Shown here in pieces: positions 6,942 to 13,215 of a stretch of 13,598 nt of DNA (positions within the stretch are counted from its first letter, which is position 1; each line of letters starts with the position of its first letter). The stretch is from Butyrivibrio sp. Lineage in GTDB: Bacteria; Bacillota_A; Clostridia; Lachnospirales; Lachnospiraceae. The notes below the pieces were generated by a model that was not told where the DNA came from, ran no database searches, and saw only the letters and a program-made list of their open reading frames with translations. The DNA lies in the NCBI GenBank assembly GCA_017996845.1, contig JAGOGF010000063.1:1-13598 (forward strand), written 5' to 3'. The translations under genes and the position numbers were made by a program.

Positions 6942-6979
6942 TATCAGCTAGTTGCTTTAGCTGATAAAATGATTATAGT
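6942..6979 (+). promoter_or_regulatory. Inverted repeat with a possible promoter upstream of the methionine sulfoxide reductase gene
   Basis: TATCAGCTA (6942-6950) and TAGCTGATA (6958-6966) are perfect 9-bp inverted arms around GTTGCTT. A weak -35 (TTGCTT, 6952-6957) and a good -10 (TATAGT, 6974-6979) with 16-nt spacing overlap the right arm, so a bound repressor would block this promoter. No T-run follows on either strand, so it is not a terminator. The gene begins about 77 nt downstream. Confidence 0.35.
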
Positions 6980-7055
6980 ACATAAACCTTAATGGAAACT
7001 AAAAGTATTGTAAACAAAATGTGAACATCAAAAAAAGCTACAAAGGAGCAGAACC

Positions 7056-7535
7056 ATGACAGATTACAAATTGCTTGCGCAGCAGATAAAAGCATTGGCG
7101 GAGGAAGATTCGGCTTACATCCCGGTTCTGTCAAATGCTTCGGCGCTTATTATGGATAATGTGGAAGATCTGAACTGGGCAGGATTTTATCTTATGAACC
7201 GTGGCAGCCTTCTGCTGGGGCCTTTTCAGGGGCATGTTGCCTGCATCAGAATTGAACTGGGAAAGGGCGTATGCGGAGCTGCTGCGCAGACGGATCAGAC
7301 ACAGAGAATAGAAGATGTACATCAGTTCAAAGGACATATCGCCTGTGACAGCGCATCCAATTCGGAAATGGTCATTCCGATCCATTCGGGAGGCAGGCTG
7401 GTTGGGGTATTGGATCTGGACAGCACCATACAGGGAAGATTTACCGGATTGGACCAGGAAGGAATGGAACAGTTCGTCAGAGCGCTGGAAGAAGTGACAA
7501 TTTTTGAAGAACTGGAACAGTCAAGCAGAATCTGA
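7056..7535 (+). CDS. msrC: Free methionine-(R)-sulfoxide reductase (GAF-domain fRMsr, MsrC/YebR type)
   Basis: The 159-residue single GAF domain matches fRMsr in length. Cys63, Cys73 and Cys97 have exactly the spacing (10 and 24) of E. coli Cys84, Cys94 and Cys118, the last being the catalytic one. Glu104, Asp120 and Asp122 fall where the substrate-binding acids of the E. coli enzyme (Glu125, Asp141, Asp143) would. NWAGFYL (40-46) and GPFQGHVACIRI (55-66) are typical family blocks. It reduces free Met-R-sulfoxide in the cytoplasm, using thioredoxin for recycling. The ATG has AAAGGAG (7042-7048) 7 nt upstream. It probably works in oxidative-stress repair, and the flavodoxin downstream fits a redox context, but a 300-nt gap with its own promoter-like signal separates them. 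Confidence 0.93.
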   Translation: MTDYKLLAQQIKALAEEDSAYIPVLSNASALIMDNVEDLNWAGFYLMNRGSLLLGPFQGHVACIRIELGKGVCGAAAQTDQTQRIEDVHQFKGHIACDSASNSEMVIPIHSGGRLVGVLDLDSTIQGRFTGLDQEGMEQFVRALEEVTIFEELEQSSRI

Positions 7536-7836
7536 ATCGAACGCGAATGAATCTAATTTTGTAAATGGTCACATTTTATAAGTGGATGGTGGTATACTTT
7601 CCTATATTGGGAAACAACCACAGTAAAGTAAAATAGCATGGAAGAAGTTGTGTTGTTTGTAGAGCCAACAGTGACCTTTGCGGCAGATACGATCGGAAAA
7701 CCGGAGGAAGTGGAAAACTTTACCGGATTTCCGGAAAGACCGGGAGACGATGGTAAGTCGGATTATTGAACGCCAGAAGCAGTCGCAATCAGCAGATAAA
7801 GCAGATGAATCCAAAGTATGGAAACGGAGGAACAGG
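7536..7836 (+). other. 300-nt intergenic region before the flavodoxin gene
   Basis: An extended -10 (TGG then TATACT at 7593-7598) with a poor -35 could start a transcript with a leader of about 230 nt. Inside it, a 43-codon frame (ATG 7638, TGA 7767-7769) has no good ribosome site and no recognised similarity. The frame of the flavodoxin also stays open upstream to an ATG at 7678, encoding a Lys/Arg/Gln-rich stretch that does not look like a protein N-terminus. CCGGA/TCCGG repeats around 7720-7742 could form small hairpins. No terminator of the upstream gene is evident. The stretch may be a decayed gene or an unrecognised regulatory leader. Confidence 0.4.
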
Positions 7837-8319
7837 ATGAAGAGAATCGTTGTGTACTATTCACTGGAAGGGAATACGAAGCAGGCAGCCAAAAGGCTTG
7901 CAGGACAGTTACAGGCAGAACTTCTGGAGATACGACCGCTGAAAGCTATTCCCAAAGAAGGCGGTAAGAAATTCATGATCGGCGGTATGCAGGCGATGTT
8001 TGGGATCTGTCCGAAAATCGCTGATACTGCATTTGATTTGTCTTCTTACGATGAGATTATCCTGGGAACTCCTGTCTGGGCAGGAAAATGTGCACCTGCG
8101 ATCCGAAGCTTTTTGAAAAAAAATCATCCGGATGATAAGGTTGTTGCTGTATTCACCTGCAGTGGCGGTGGCGATAATGCCGGTTGCATTTTCGATCTGG
8201 AGAAAATGCTGCATCATATCCGGTATAGCACATCGCTTGCAGATAAAGGCAATCCGGCTGCATCAGAGAATGAAAGTAAGCTTACAAAACTGGCAGATGA
8301 GATTATGGGTATCGTTTGA
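7837..8319 (+). CDS. Flavodoxin family protein
   Basis: This 160-residue protein has an N-terminal beta strand (MKRIVVYYS) leading into the FMN phosphate loop SLEGNT (9-14, the family form is S/T-x-T-G-N-T). GTPVWAGKCAPAIRSFL (77-93) is the flavodoxin-type 50s loop, whose Trp82 is well placed to stack on the flavin. TCSGGGDNAG (107-116) forms the third loop. It should bind FMN and carry electrons or act as a small quinone-type reductase in the cytoplasm; the partner is unknown. The ATG at 7837 has CGGAGG about 6 nt upstream and matches the normal family start, so the longer frame from 7678 is rejected. The -35 box of the fluoride riboswitch promoter overlaps its TGA stop. Confidence 0.88.
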   Translation: MKRIVVYYSLEGNTKQAAKRLAGQLQAELLEIRPLKAIPKEGGKKFMIGGMQAMFGICPKIADTAFDLSSYDEIILGTPVWAGKCAPAIRSFLKKNHPDDKVVAVFTCSGGGDNAGCIFDLEKMLHHIRYSTSLADKGNPAASENESKLTKLADEIMGIV

Positions 8320-8344
8320 CAATAGAAACAAAGCGAGTTACTAT
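8316..8344 (+). promoter_or_regulatory. Promoter of the fluoride-riboswitch operon
   Basis: TTGACA (8316-8321), 17 nt, TACTAT (8339-8344). The predicted start near 8351 lies just before the first aptamer stem, as expected for a riboswitch leader. The -35 covers the flavodoxin stop codon (8317-8319). Confidence 0.65.
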
Positions 8345-8355
8345 TAATTATCACT

Positions 8356-8417
8356 CAGGGAAAGAAGTTCTCCCTCGATTAAAATCGAAACCGCCAGATA
8401 TGGCTGATGACTTCTGT
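8356..8417 (+). promoter_or_regulatory. Fluoride riboswitch (crcB motif) aptamer
   Basis: The leader reproduces the crcB-motif fold. P1 is AGGGA (8357-8361) with TCCCT (8371-8375). A variable stem CGAT/ATCG (8376-8379 and 8384-8387) follows. The conserved AAACCGCC joins stem GCCA/TGGC (8393-8396 and 8401-8404), followed by the invariant-looking TGATG. GAAGT in the P1 loop (8364-8368) pairs with ACTTC (8410-8414), making the pseudoknot seen in the known fluoride aptamer. The conserved GAUG near P1 in the consensus reads AAAG here, a deviation to check. The aptamer 3' strand is also the 5' arm of the terminator, so fluoride binding should stop terminator formation and switch the operon on. Confidence 0.88.
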
Positions 8418-8447
8418 GTAAAAACACAGATGTTGTCAGCTTTTTTT
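8403..8447 (+). terminator. Riboswitch expression platform: intrinsic terminator
   Basis: The segment 8403-8419 pairs with 8424-8440, a 17-position stem with one T-T mismatch and two wobble pairs, closed by AAAA and followed by seven T (8441-8447). It contains GGCTGATGACTTC bases that the aptamer needs for its pseudoknot, so the two folds compete. Confidence 0.92.
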
Positions 8448-8481
8448 GCGTCCATCTGCACAAACGGAGAGGAGAACCATT

Positions 8482-9690
8482 ATGTTACTGAGTCTATTTA
8501 TTATCATCATTGCAGGACTTGCATTTGGATGGATATTCAAAAAGCTTCATCTGCCGGCAATATTGGGAATGTTATTGACGGGTATTATTTTCGGTCCGAA
8601 TGTACTAAATCTGTTTGACAAAAACATTCTCTCGATTTCGGCAGATATTCGTGAGATAGCATTGATCATTATTCTTGCAAAAGCAGGTCTTTCTATTGAT
8701 ATCAGCGATCTGAAAAAAATCGGAAGACCAGCGGTTATGATGTGCTTCATGCCCGCAACCTTCGAACTGCTTGCATTTGTAATTTTTGCTCCCAAACTGA
8801 TGGGATTGACTGTTCTGGAATCAGCTATTTTGGGAACTGTAATGGGAGCAGTTTCACCTGCAACAGTTGTTCCTTTTATGACCAAAATGATGGATGGCGG
8901 ATGGGGAAGCAAAAAAGGGATTCCACAGATGATCATCGCAGGTTCATCTGCAGGGTCTGTATACGTAATTGTGATTTTCACAGCACTGATCGCTTTGGCA
9001 GGTGGAGAAAAAGTGTCTGCCGAGAGTTTCCTTCAGATCCCGATATCTATGATTCTGGGGATTATGTTGGGAGTGGCTTTGGGACTCGTACTGGCATGGC
9101 TTTTTAAACAGGTACATATACGGGATACGGTCAAAGTGCTTATTATTCTGGCAATATCCTTTGCACTTGCCTATCAGGAAAAAGTATTAACCGGAATATT
9201 CAGCATTTCAGGATTGCTTGCGGTTATGAGTATGTGCATTATGATCAATGATAAACGCCGGATCGTTGCAAAAAGACTAAACGGTAAGTTTGAGAAACTG
9301 TGGGTTGGAGCGGAAATTTTATTGTTTGTTCTGGTGGGAACTTCAGTGGATGTGAAACATGTCTTATCTGCCGGAATCGTTATGGTTGTGATGCTTACCA
9401 TTGGATTAGTGTTCCGCTCTATTGGTACTTTGATTTCAGTTTTCGGTATTGGATTAAGCCAAAAAGAGAAATTGTTTTGTGTGATTACAGAGATTCCCAA
9501 AGCAACTGTCCAGGCAGCAATAGGTGGAGTAGCACTTTCGAAAGGACTTGCATGTGGCAACACTGTGTTATCTCTTTCTGTAATCTCAATATTAATTACT
9601 GCACCGCTTGGATCATTTTTGATTGAAAAATCCTATCAGAAATTATGTTCCAGAGAAAAAGCTGAAAATAGAAACAAAATACTTGCCTAA
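8482..9690 (+). CDS. Na+/H+-exchanger-like membrane protein (CPA family), fluoride-riboswitch controlled
   Basis: This 402-residue protein is very hydrophobic, with about 11-13 membrane helices, and has the monovalent cation:proton antiporter architecture: an early LPAILGMLLTGIIFGPNVL block (24-42) and GAVSPATVVPFM (122-133). In related antiporters I know, the next conserved block reads like AGASVDDVFVIVLF, whose Asp pair is the ion/proton site. Here it is AGSSAGSVYVIVIF (153-166), without either Asp. By context the protein should help fluoride resistance. It may be a degenerate antiporter moving another ion or fluoride itself; this is inference. The ATG at 8482 has GGAGAGGAG 7 nt upstream, and the longer frame from 8446 starts inside the terminator. 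It is the first gene of the three-gene unit; the next begins 49 nt later. Confidence 0.88.
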   Translation: MLLSLFIIIIAGLAFGWIFKKLHLPAILGMLLTGIIFGPNVLNLFDKNILSISADIREIALIIILAKAGLSIDISDLKKIGRPAVMMCFMPATFELLAFVIFAPKLMGLTVLESAILGTVMGAVSPATVVPFMTKMMDGGWGSKKGIPQMIIAGSSAGSVYVIVIFTALIALAGGEKVSAESFLQIPISMILGIMLGVALGLVLAWLFKQVHIRDTVKVLIILAISFALAYQEKVLTGIFSISGLLAVMSMCIMINDKRRIVAKRLNGKFEKLWVGAEILLFVLVGTSVDVKHVLSAGIVMVVMLTIGLVFRSIGTLISVFGIGLSQKEKLFCVITEIPKATVQAAIGGVALSKGLACGNTVLSLSVISILITAPLGSFLIEKSYQKLCSREKAENRNKILA

Positions 9691-9739
9691 TTTTAAAAGT
9701 CAGAGATATAAAATATGAAAAACGGCAGAAAGGATATCA

Positions 9740-11287
9740 ATGTCTTTTTACAGTATATTATACCCGGATCAGTTACGATATAAAAAGCCCAGAAGAACGA
9801 CATCACCGGAATGCCTGCGAGATCTGAATATGGATCAGTTATTTTCTCACATTTTAAAAAACAGAGCAGATTATCAGTTGGAGCAATTTTATCATACGCA
9901 GTTACAGGACAAGGAAAGCATCGTATATCGCCAACAGGTGTTTCAGGATCTGGAGAATGTGACGATTAGAGAAATGGTATCTGAATATTCCAGGAATGCA
10001 GGTCTTCTCAGAAAACGAATGGATGAAATACGTTCAAAACTTGAGAAAAAAGAAGCATGGGAAAACAATTATTTAACACGTGGATATATGCTCAGAGAAG
10101 CAGATCTATACTGCAATTCGGTTATGGATTTGAGCAGAAAACTGCAGAGCATATCGCTGAAATCGGTTGGAATGAAAGCATTCAAAACATATCTTGGGGA
10201 ATATTGCACTTCAGAAACGTTTTTGAAATTTCAGGAATGTGTGGAGCAGATAAAACAAAAATGTAAGGAAATCAGTTATTGCATTTACCTAAAAGACGGG
10301 ACGGTTCGTGTGCGGAAATATCAGGGAGAAAAAAGCCAGACAGACCGGATTTTGTCGCTGTTTGAGAAGTTCAGGCAGGATACCGTAAAGGATTACAGGC
10401 ATGAACTCAATAAGGCACCATATGCTGAACATATCGAAGCAGAAATTTTATCCATGCTGTCGGAAGTGTATCCGGATCTTTTTGATAAACTGGCTGATTT
10501 CTGTAAATCATATATTCATTTTGATGATGAAATTCTGCTTTTATTTGCAAAAGAAATTCAGTTTTATCTTGGGTGGTTGGAAATGACAGCTGCATTGCAG
10601 CTGTCAGGATTGCAGTTTTGCTACCCGGAAATAGACATTGATAAGCGACAGATGTCTGCAGAAGCGTTCTTTGATGTAGCACTTGCTTATCTGCAGTCAG
10701 AGCATATTGTGACAAACGATTTTTCATTATCAACACCGGAACATATTATGGTGGTGACAGGACCAAATCAGGGAGGTAAAACGACTTTTGCCAGAGCGTT
10801 CGGCCAGCTGCATTATCTTGCGTCTCTGGGAGTCAGTGTCCCTGGGCGCTGCGCAAAGCTGTTACTGTGCGATCAGGTTCTGACACATTTTGAACGAGAG
10901 GAAGATATTACAAATTTAAATGGAAAACTGCAGGATGAGCTGGAAAGGCTGCATAATCTGGAGCAAAATGCGACTTCTGACAGTATTATTATCATAAACG
11001 AGATATTTGCTTCGACCACACTGGAAGATGCGATCAAACTAGGCAGATATATGATGGAATGGCTGACTTTAATTGGCACACCCGCGGTAGTGGTAACCTT
11101 TTTGGATGAACTGGCAGAATATGGGCCCAATACAGTCAGTTTCATGAGTATGGTGGATCAGAATCAGGAACATAGCAGGAGTTATAAAGTCATACGCAAA
11201 AAGCCGGATGGTCATGCCTATGCACTGGATATTGCTGAAAAATACGGATTAACTTATGAACAGTTGGAAAAGAGGCTGCAGGTTTGA
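9740..11287 (+). CDS. MutS-like ATPase, first of a pair (no mismatch-recognition domain)
   Basis: The 515-residue protein has a helical part (about 1-320) resembling the MutS core/lever and clamp domains, with a probable coiled coil at 90-140, and a C-terminal MutS-type ABC ATPase domain. Walker A is GPNQGGKTT (341-349). The signature-like region reads REEDITNLNGKLQDELERL (386-404), and Walker B is IIIINEIF (416-423), with Asn where MutS has Asp but with Glu kept. The switch-His position in VVTFLDEL (451-458) is Phe454. MutS domain I (mismatch binding, Phe-x-Glu) and a Smr nuclease are absent, so it is not a classic MutS1 or MutS2. The ATG follows AGAAAGG. It overlaps the second MutS-like gene by 4 nt. 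Fluoride riboswitches linked to MutS-like genes have been described; the role is unknown. Confidence 0.88.
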   Translation: MSFYSILYPDQLRYKKPRRTTSPECLRDLNMDQLFSHILKNRADYQLEQFYHTQLQDKESIVYRQQVFQDLENVTIREMVSEYSRNAGLLRKRMDEIRSKLEKKEAWENNYLTRGYMLREADLYCNSVMDLSRKLQSISLKSVGMKAFKTYLGEYCTSETFLKFQECVEQIKQKCKEISYCIYLKDGTVRVRKYQGEKSQTDRILSLFEKFRQDTVKDYRHELNKAPYAEHIEAEILSMLSEVYPDLFDKLADFCKSYIHFDDEILLLFAKEIQFYLGWLEMTAALQLSGLQFCYPEIDIDKRQMSAEAFFDVALAYLQSEHIVTNDFSLSTPEHIMVVTGPNQGGKTTFARAFGQLHYLASLGVSVPGRCAKLLLCDQVLTHFEREEDITNLNGKLQDELERLHNLEQNATSDSIIIINEIFASTTLEDAIKLGRYMMEWLTLIGTPAVVVTFLDELAEYGPNTVSFMSMVDQNQEHSRSYKVIRKKPDGHAYALDIAEKYGLTYEQLEKRLQV

Positions 11288-12804
11288 AAGCATATCTGAT
11301 GTTTCGAAATACAAACGATAGCAAAGCGGTCAGTGAAGTGTACGGAAGTGATGTACTGATGCGAGATCTGGAGATGCGTCATATCATAGCTGCAATGGAT
11401 GGAAAGGACAAGCTGATCAATGCAGTATGTACCAGGGTAATTGCGTCACCTTTACACAGGACGGAGGATATCCTGTATCGCCAGAGTATTCTGCTGGATG
11501 CATTGAATCAACCGGAAGCGGTACGTAAACTCTACCATATCTGTTCGGAAACAGATAAAAGAAAACATGGATTTTGGGGCGGACTCGAATGCGCATATCT
11601 GACATCGACCTATTCGACAGCAATTGATTATATGGAATGCTATTTGTGGGGATTGCAGGAATTCCGTCATGTTGCAGATCAATATAAGGACTGCTTTTTC
11701 TCAGAGGGCTTCGGTAATCTGTTTCAAATGTTGGAACAGGAACTTTCAGATTCATATCTTGCGGAGGCAAAGCGGCTGATTTCAGAGCTTAAGACAAAAG
11801 ATGGAATGCTAATCAGTGCAGAAATGGGAGATTATCTGCAGGGTGTAAATTATGTATTACGCTGCAGAGAAAAGCATATTCTGAACTGGGATTGGGCCAG
11901 TACACCCAGCTACAGACTGAATGAACGCGATGATAAGGGGGCAAAAGATTTGCAGCATCGGGAAGAACTTGCAATTAATGAAGCAGCCAATGCATTGGCA
12001 CAATCGGCCTCACATCTTGAAAACTTTTTTACGATGCTGCAAACAGAGTTGGCATTCTATGTCGGGTGCCTGAATTTATGGGATCAGATCGCAGCAGATA
12101 ATATGCCTTATTGTATTCCACAGATAAAGCAGGCAGGCAGCAGAGACAGAAGTTGGGACAATTTATATGATCTCAGTCTGCTGCTTTTGAAAGAAAGAGA
12201 TATAACAGCAAATACCTGCCAGGCAGAAGAGAAAAGCCTCTATATTATTACAGGTGCGAATCAAGGCGGAAAAACTACTTTTTTAAGGAGCATCGGACAG
12301 GCCCAGGTAATGGCACAATGCGGAATGTTTGTTGGAGCAGCAAAGATGAAAGTACCAGTCAGATGCGGTATTTTTTCTCATTTCAAGAAAGAAGAAGACA
12401 GCACAGTCAAAAGCGGTAAACTGGATGAGGAACTGCAGCGGATGAGTGATATTGCTAATCATCTGGAACCGGATAGCATGATATTATTCAATGAATCTTT
12501 TTCTGCGACCAATGAAAGAGAAGGGTCAGAGATCAGCAAACAGATTACAGATGCACTGATCAGGAGCAAAGATGAAATATTCTTTGTAACACATTTATAT
12601 ACCTATGCGGCGGGATATAAAGATCATGCAGAGGCATTGTTTCTAAAAGCGCAGAGGAAGGGGAATGGGACACGCACCTATCATATTATGCCCGGTGTTC
12701 CAGATAAAACAGCATTTGGTGAAGATTTATATGATAAAATATTTATAAAAACATCTGACAGCAAATTACCAGTTGACAATCTCCGGCAGGATGAACTAAA
12801 ATAA
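11284..12804 (+). CDS. MutS-like ATPase, second of a pair
   Basis: The 506-residue paralogue has the same layout as the upstream gene, a helical lever/clamp part followed by a MutS-type ATPase. Walker A is GANQGGKTT (324-332), followed by MAQCGMFVGA (343-352), which matches the MAQxGxFVPA stretch of true MutS. The signature region is KEEDSTVKSGKLDEEL (369-384), Walker B is MILFNESFSAT (399-409), again Asn-Glu in place of Asp-Glu, and VTHLYTYA (435-442) keeps the switch His437. The start is TTG at 11284, overlapping the upstream TGA (TTGA), with AGAGG 8 nt before; it gives an N-terminus matching that of the first protein (KAYLMF beside SFYSIL). In-frame ATG 11299 is less well placed. Tight coupling implies equal synthesis and a heterodimer, which is inference. 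The ileS leader promoter overlaps its stop. Confidence 0.88.
   Translation: MKAYLMFRNTNDSKAVSEVYGSDVLMRDLEMRHIIAAMDGKDKLINAVCTRVIASPLHRTEDILYRQSILLDALNQPEAVRKLYHICSETDKRKHGFWGGLECAYLTSTYSTAIDYMECYLWGLQEFRHVADQYKDCFFSEGFGNLFQMLEQELSDSYLAEAKRLISELKTKDGMLISAEMGDYLQGVNYVLRCREKHILNWDWASTPSYRLNERDDKGAKDLQHREELAINEAANALAQSASHLENFFTMLQTELAFYVGCLNLWDQIAADNMPYCIPQIKQAGSRDRSWDNLYDLSLLLLKERDITANTCQAEEKSLYIITGANQGGKTTFLRSIGQAQVMAQCGMFVGAAKMKVPVRCGIFSHFKKEEDSTVKSGKLDEELQRMSDIANHLEPDSMILFNESFSATNEREGSEISKQITDALIRSKDEIFFVTHLYTYAAGYKDHAEALFLKAQRKGNGTRTYHIMPGVPDKTAFGEDLYDKIFIKTSDSKLPVDNLRQDELK
12773..12802 (+). promoter_or_regulatory. Promoter of the ileS T-box leader
   Basis: TTGACA (12773-12778), 18 nt, TAAAAT (12797-12802), overlapping the end of the second MutS-like gene. 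The expected start near 12809 precedes the T-box stem I. No intrinsic terminator separates the MutS-like gene from this leader, so fluoride-operon transcripts may run into the T-box. Confidence 0.6.
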
Positions 12805-12830
12805 TGCCAATTATCAAATTACAAAGGCAA

Positions 12831-13076
12831 TGACGAAGAGAGTAATGGATACAGAACGCTCCAGAGAGCCGGTGGCAGGTGAGAACCGGTGCAAGTATGC
12901 ATTCATGAAAATCACTTTCGAGCTGCAAGGCCGAAATCAGGATTCAGTAGGCTGCGACGTTTTCTTCGCGTTAGGGAGAACCGTATTAACTGCCAATATG
13001 GCAGGGCGTATGTGTAAACAGGTGGTTAACGAGCTTATCAGAAGCCTCGTCCTTTTTACAAAGGGCGGGGCTTTTT
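12831..13076 (+). promoter_or_regulatory. T-box leader, isoleucine-specific (tRNA-Ile sensing)
   Basis: The leader begins with GACGAAGAGAGTA, typical of T-box stem I. The apical part has CCAGAGAGCCGG and GGTGAGAACCGG (about 12861-12890). The 3' side of the specifier loop reads GAAAATCAC, placing an ATC (Ile) specifier at 12911-12913. The T-box core AGGTGGTTAACGAG (13020-13033) carries the TGGT bulge (13023-13026) that pairs with the ACCA end of uncharged tRNA-Ile, and ACGAG can pair with CTCGT at 13046-13050 as antiterminator. A terminator follows. Uncharged tRNA-Ile is expected to favour antitermination and ileS expression. An open frame across 12830-13144 is not a gene. Confidence 0.92.
13043..13076 (+). 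terminator. T-box intrinsic terminator
   Basis: AGCCTCGTCCTTT (13043-13055) pairs with AAAGGGCGGGGCT (13060-13072), 13 bp with two wobble pairs, followed by TTTTT. Its 5' arm contains the CTCGT needed for the antiterminator. Confidence 0.92.
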
Positions 13077-13082
13077 ATCGCA

Positions 13083-13155
13083 CTCCGGCGCAGAAGAAGA
13101 TGTCGTTTATACGACCCGCCGGAGGCGGAGCATCTTACAAGTGAGATGCTTTCTT
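13083..13155 (+). other. Extra structured segment between the T-box terminator and ileS
   Basis: CTCCGGCG (13083-13090) pairs perfectly with CGCCGGAG (13117-13124), enclosing a small TCGT/ACGA hairpin (13103-13114). CCGCC/GGCGG (13116-13128) is an alternative to that stem. GCATCTTAC (13130-13138) and GTGAGATGC (13141-13149) form another inverted pair followed by TTTCTT. The 139 nt after the T-box terminator are therefore unusually structured for a simple spacer. No family is recognised; a second attenuator, RNA processing site or protein-binding RNA are all possible. Confidence 0.4.
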
Positions 13156-13215
13156 ATGCGAAGACCGCGCCGCGAGCTTCCAGAGAACAGCTTTTCAATC
13201 AAGGAGGGATTAATC

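Noticed and set aside
7678..7836. 53-residue N-terminal extension of the flavodoxin
   Set aside because: Flavodoxins start at the first beta strand as MKRIVVYYS does; the extension is Lys/Arg/Gln-rich without a ribosome site, while ATG 7837 has a strong one.
8316..8618. 100-codon frame over the fluoride riboswitch
   Set aside because: It covers the aptamer, terminator and antiporter start in another frame, and has no ribosome site.
8742..9107. 121-codon frame inside the antiporter gene (similarly 9300-9626)
   Set aside because: These are off-frame shadows of a long membrane-protein gene.
12805..12830. Terminator after the second MutS-like gene
   Set aside because: TGCC...GGCA arms are only 4 bp with no T-tract; no terminator could be supported.
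12830..13144. Open frame of 104 codons after the second MutS-like gene
   Set aside because: It lies across the T-box leader and its terminator, has no ribosome site, and its sequence is explained by RNA structure.
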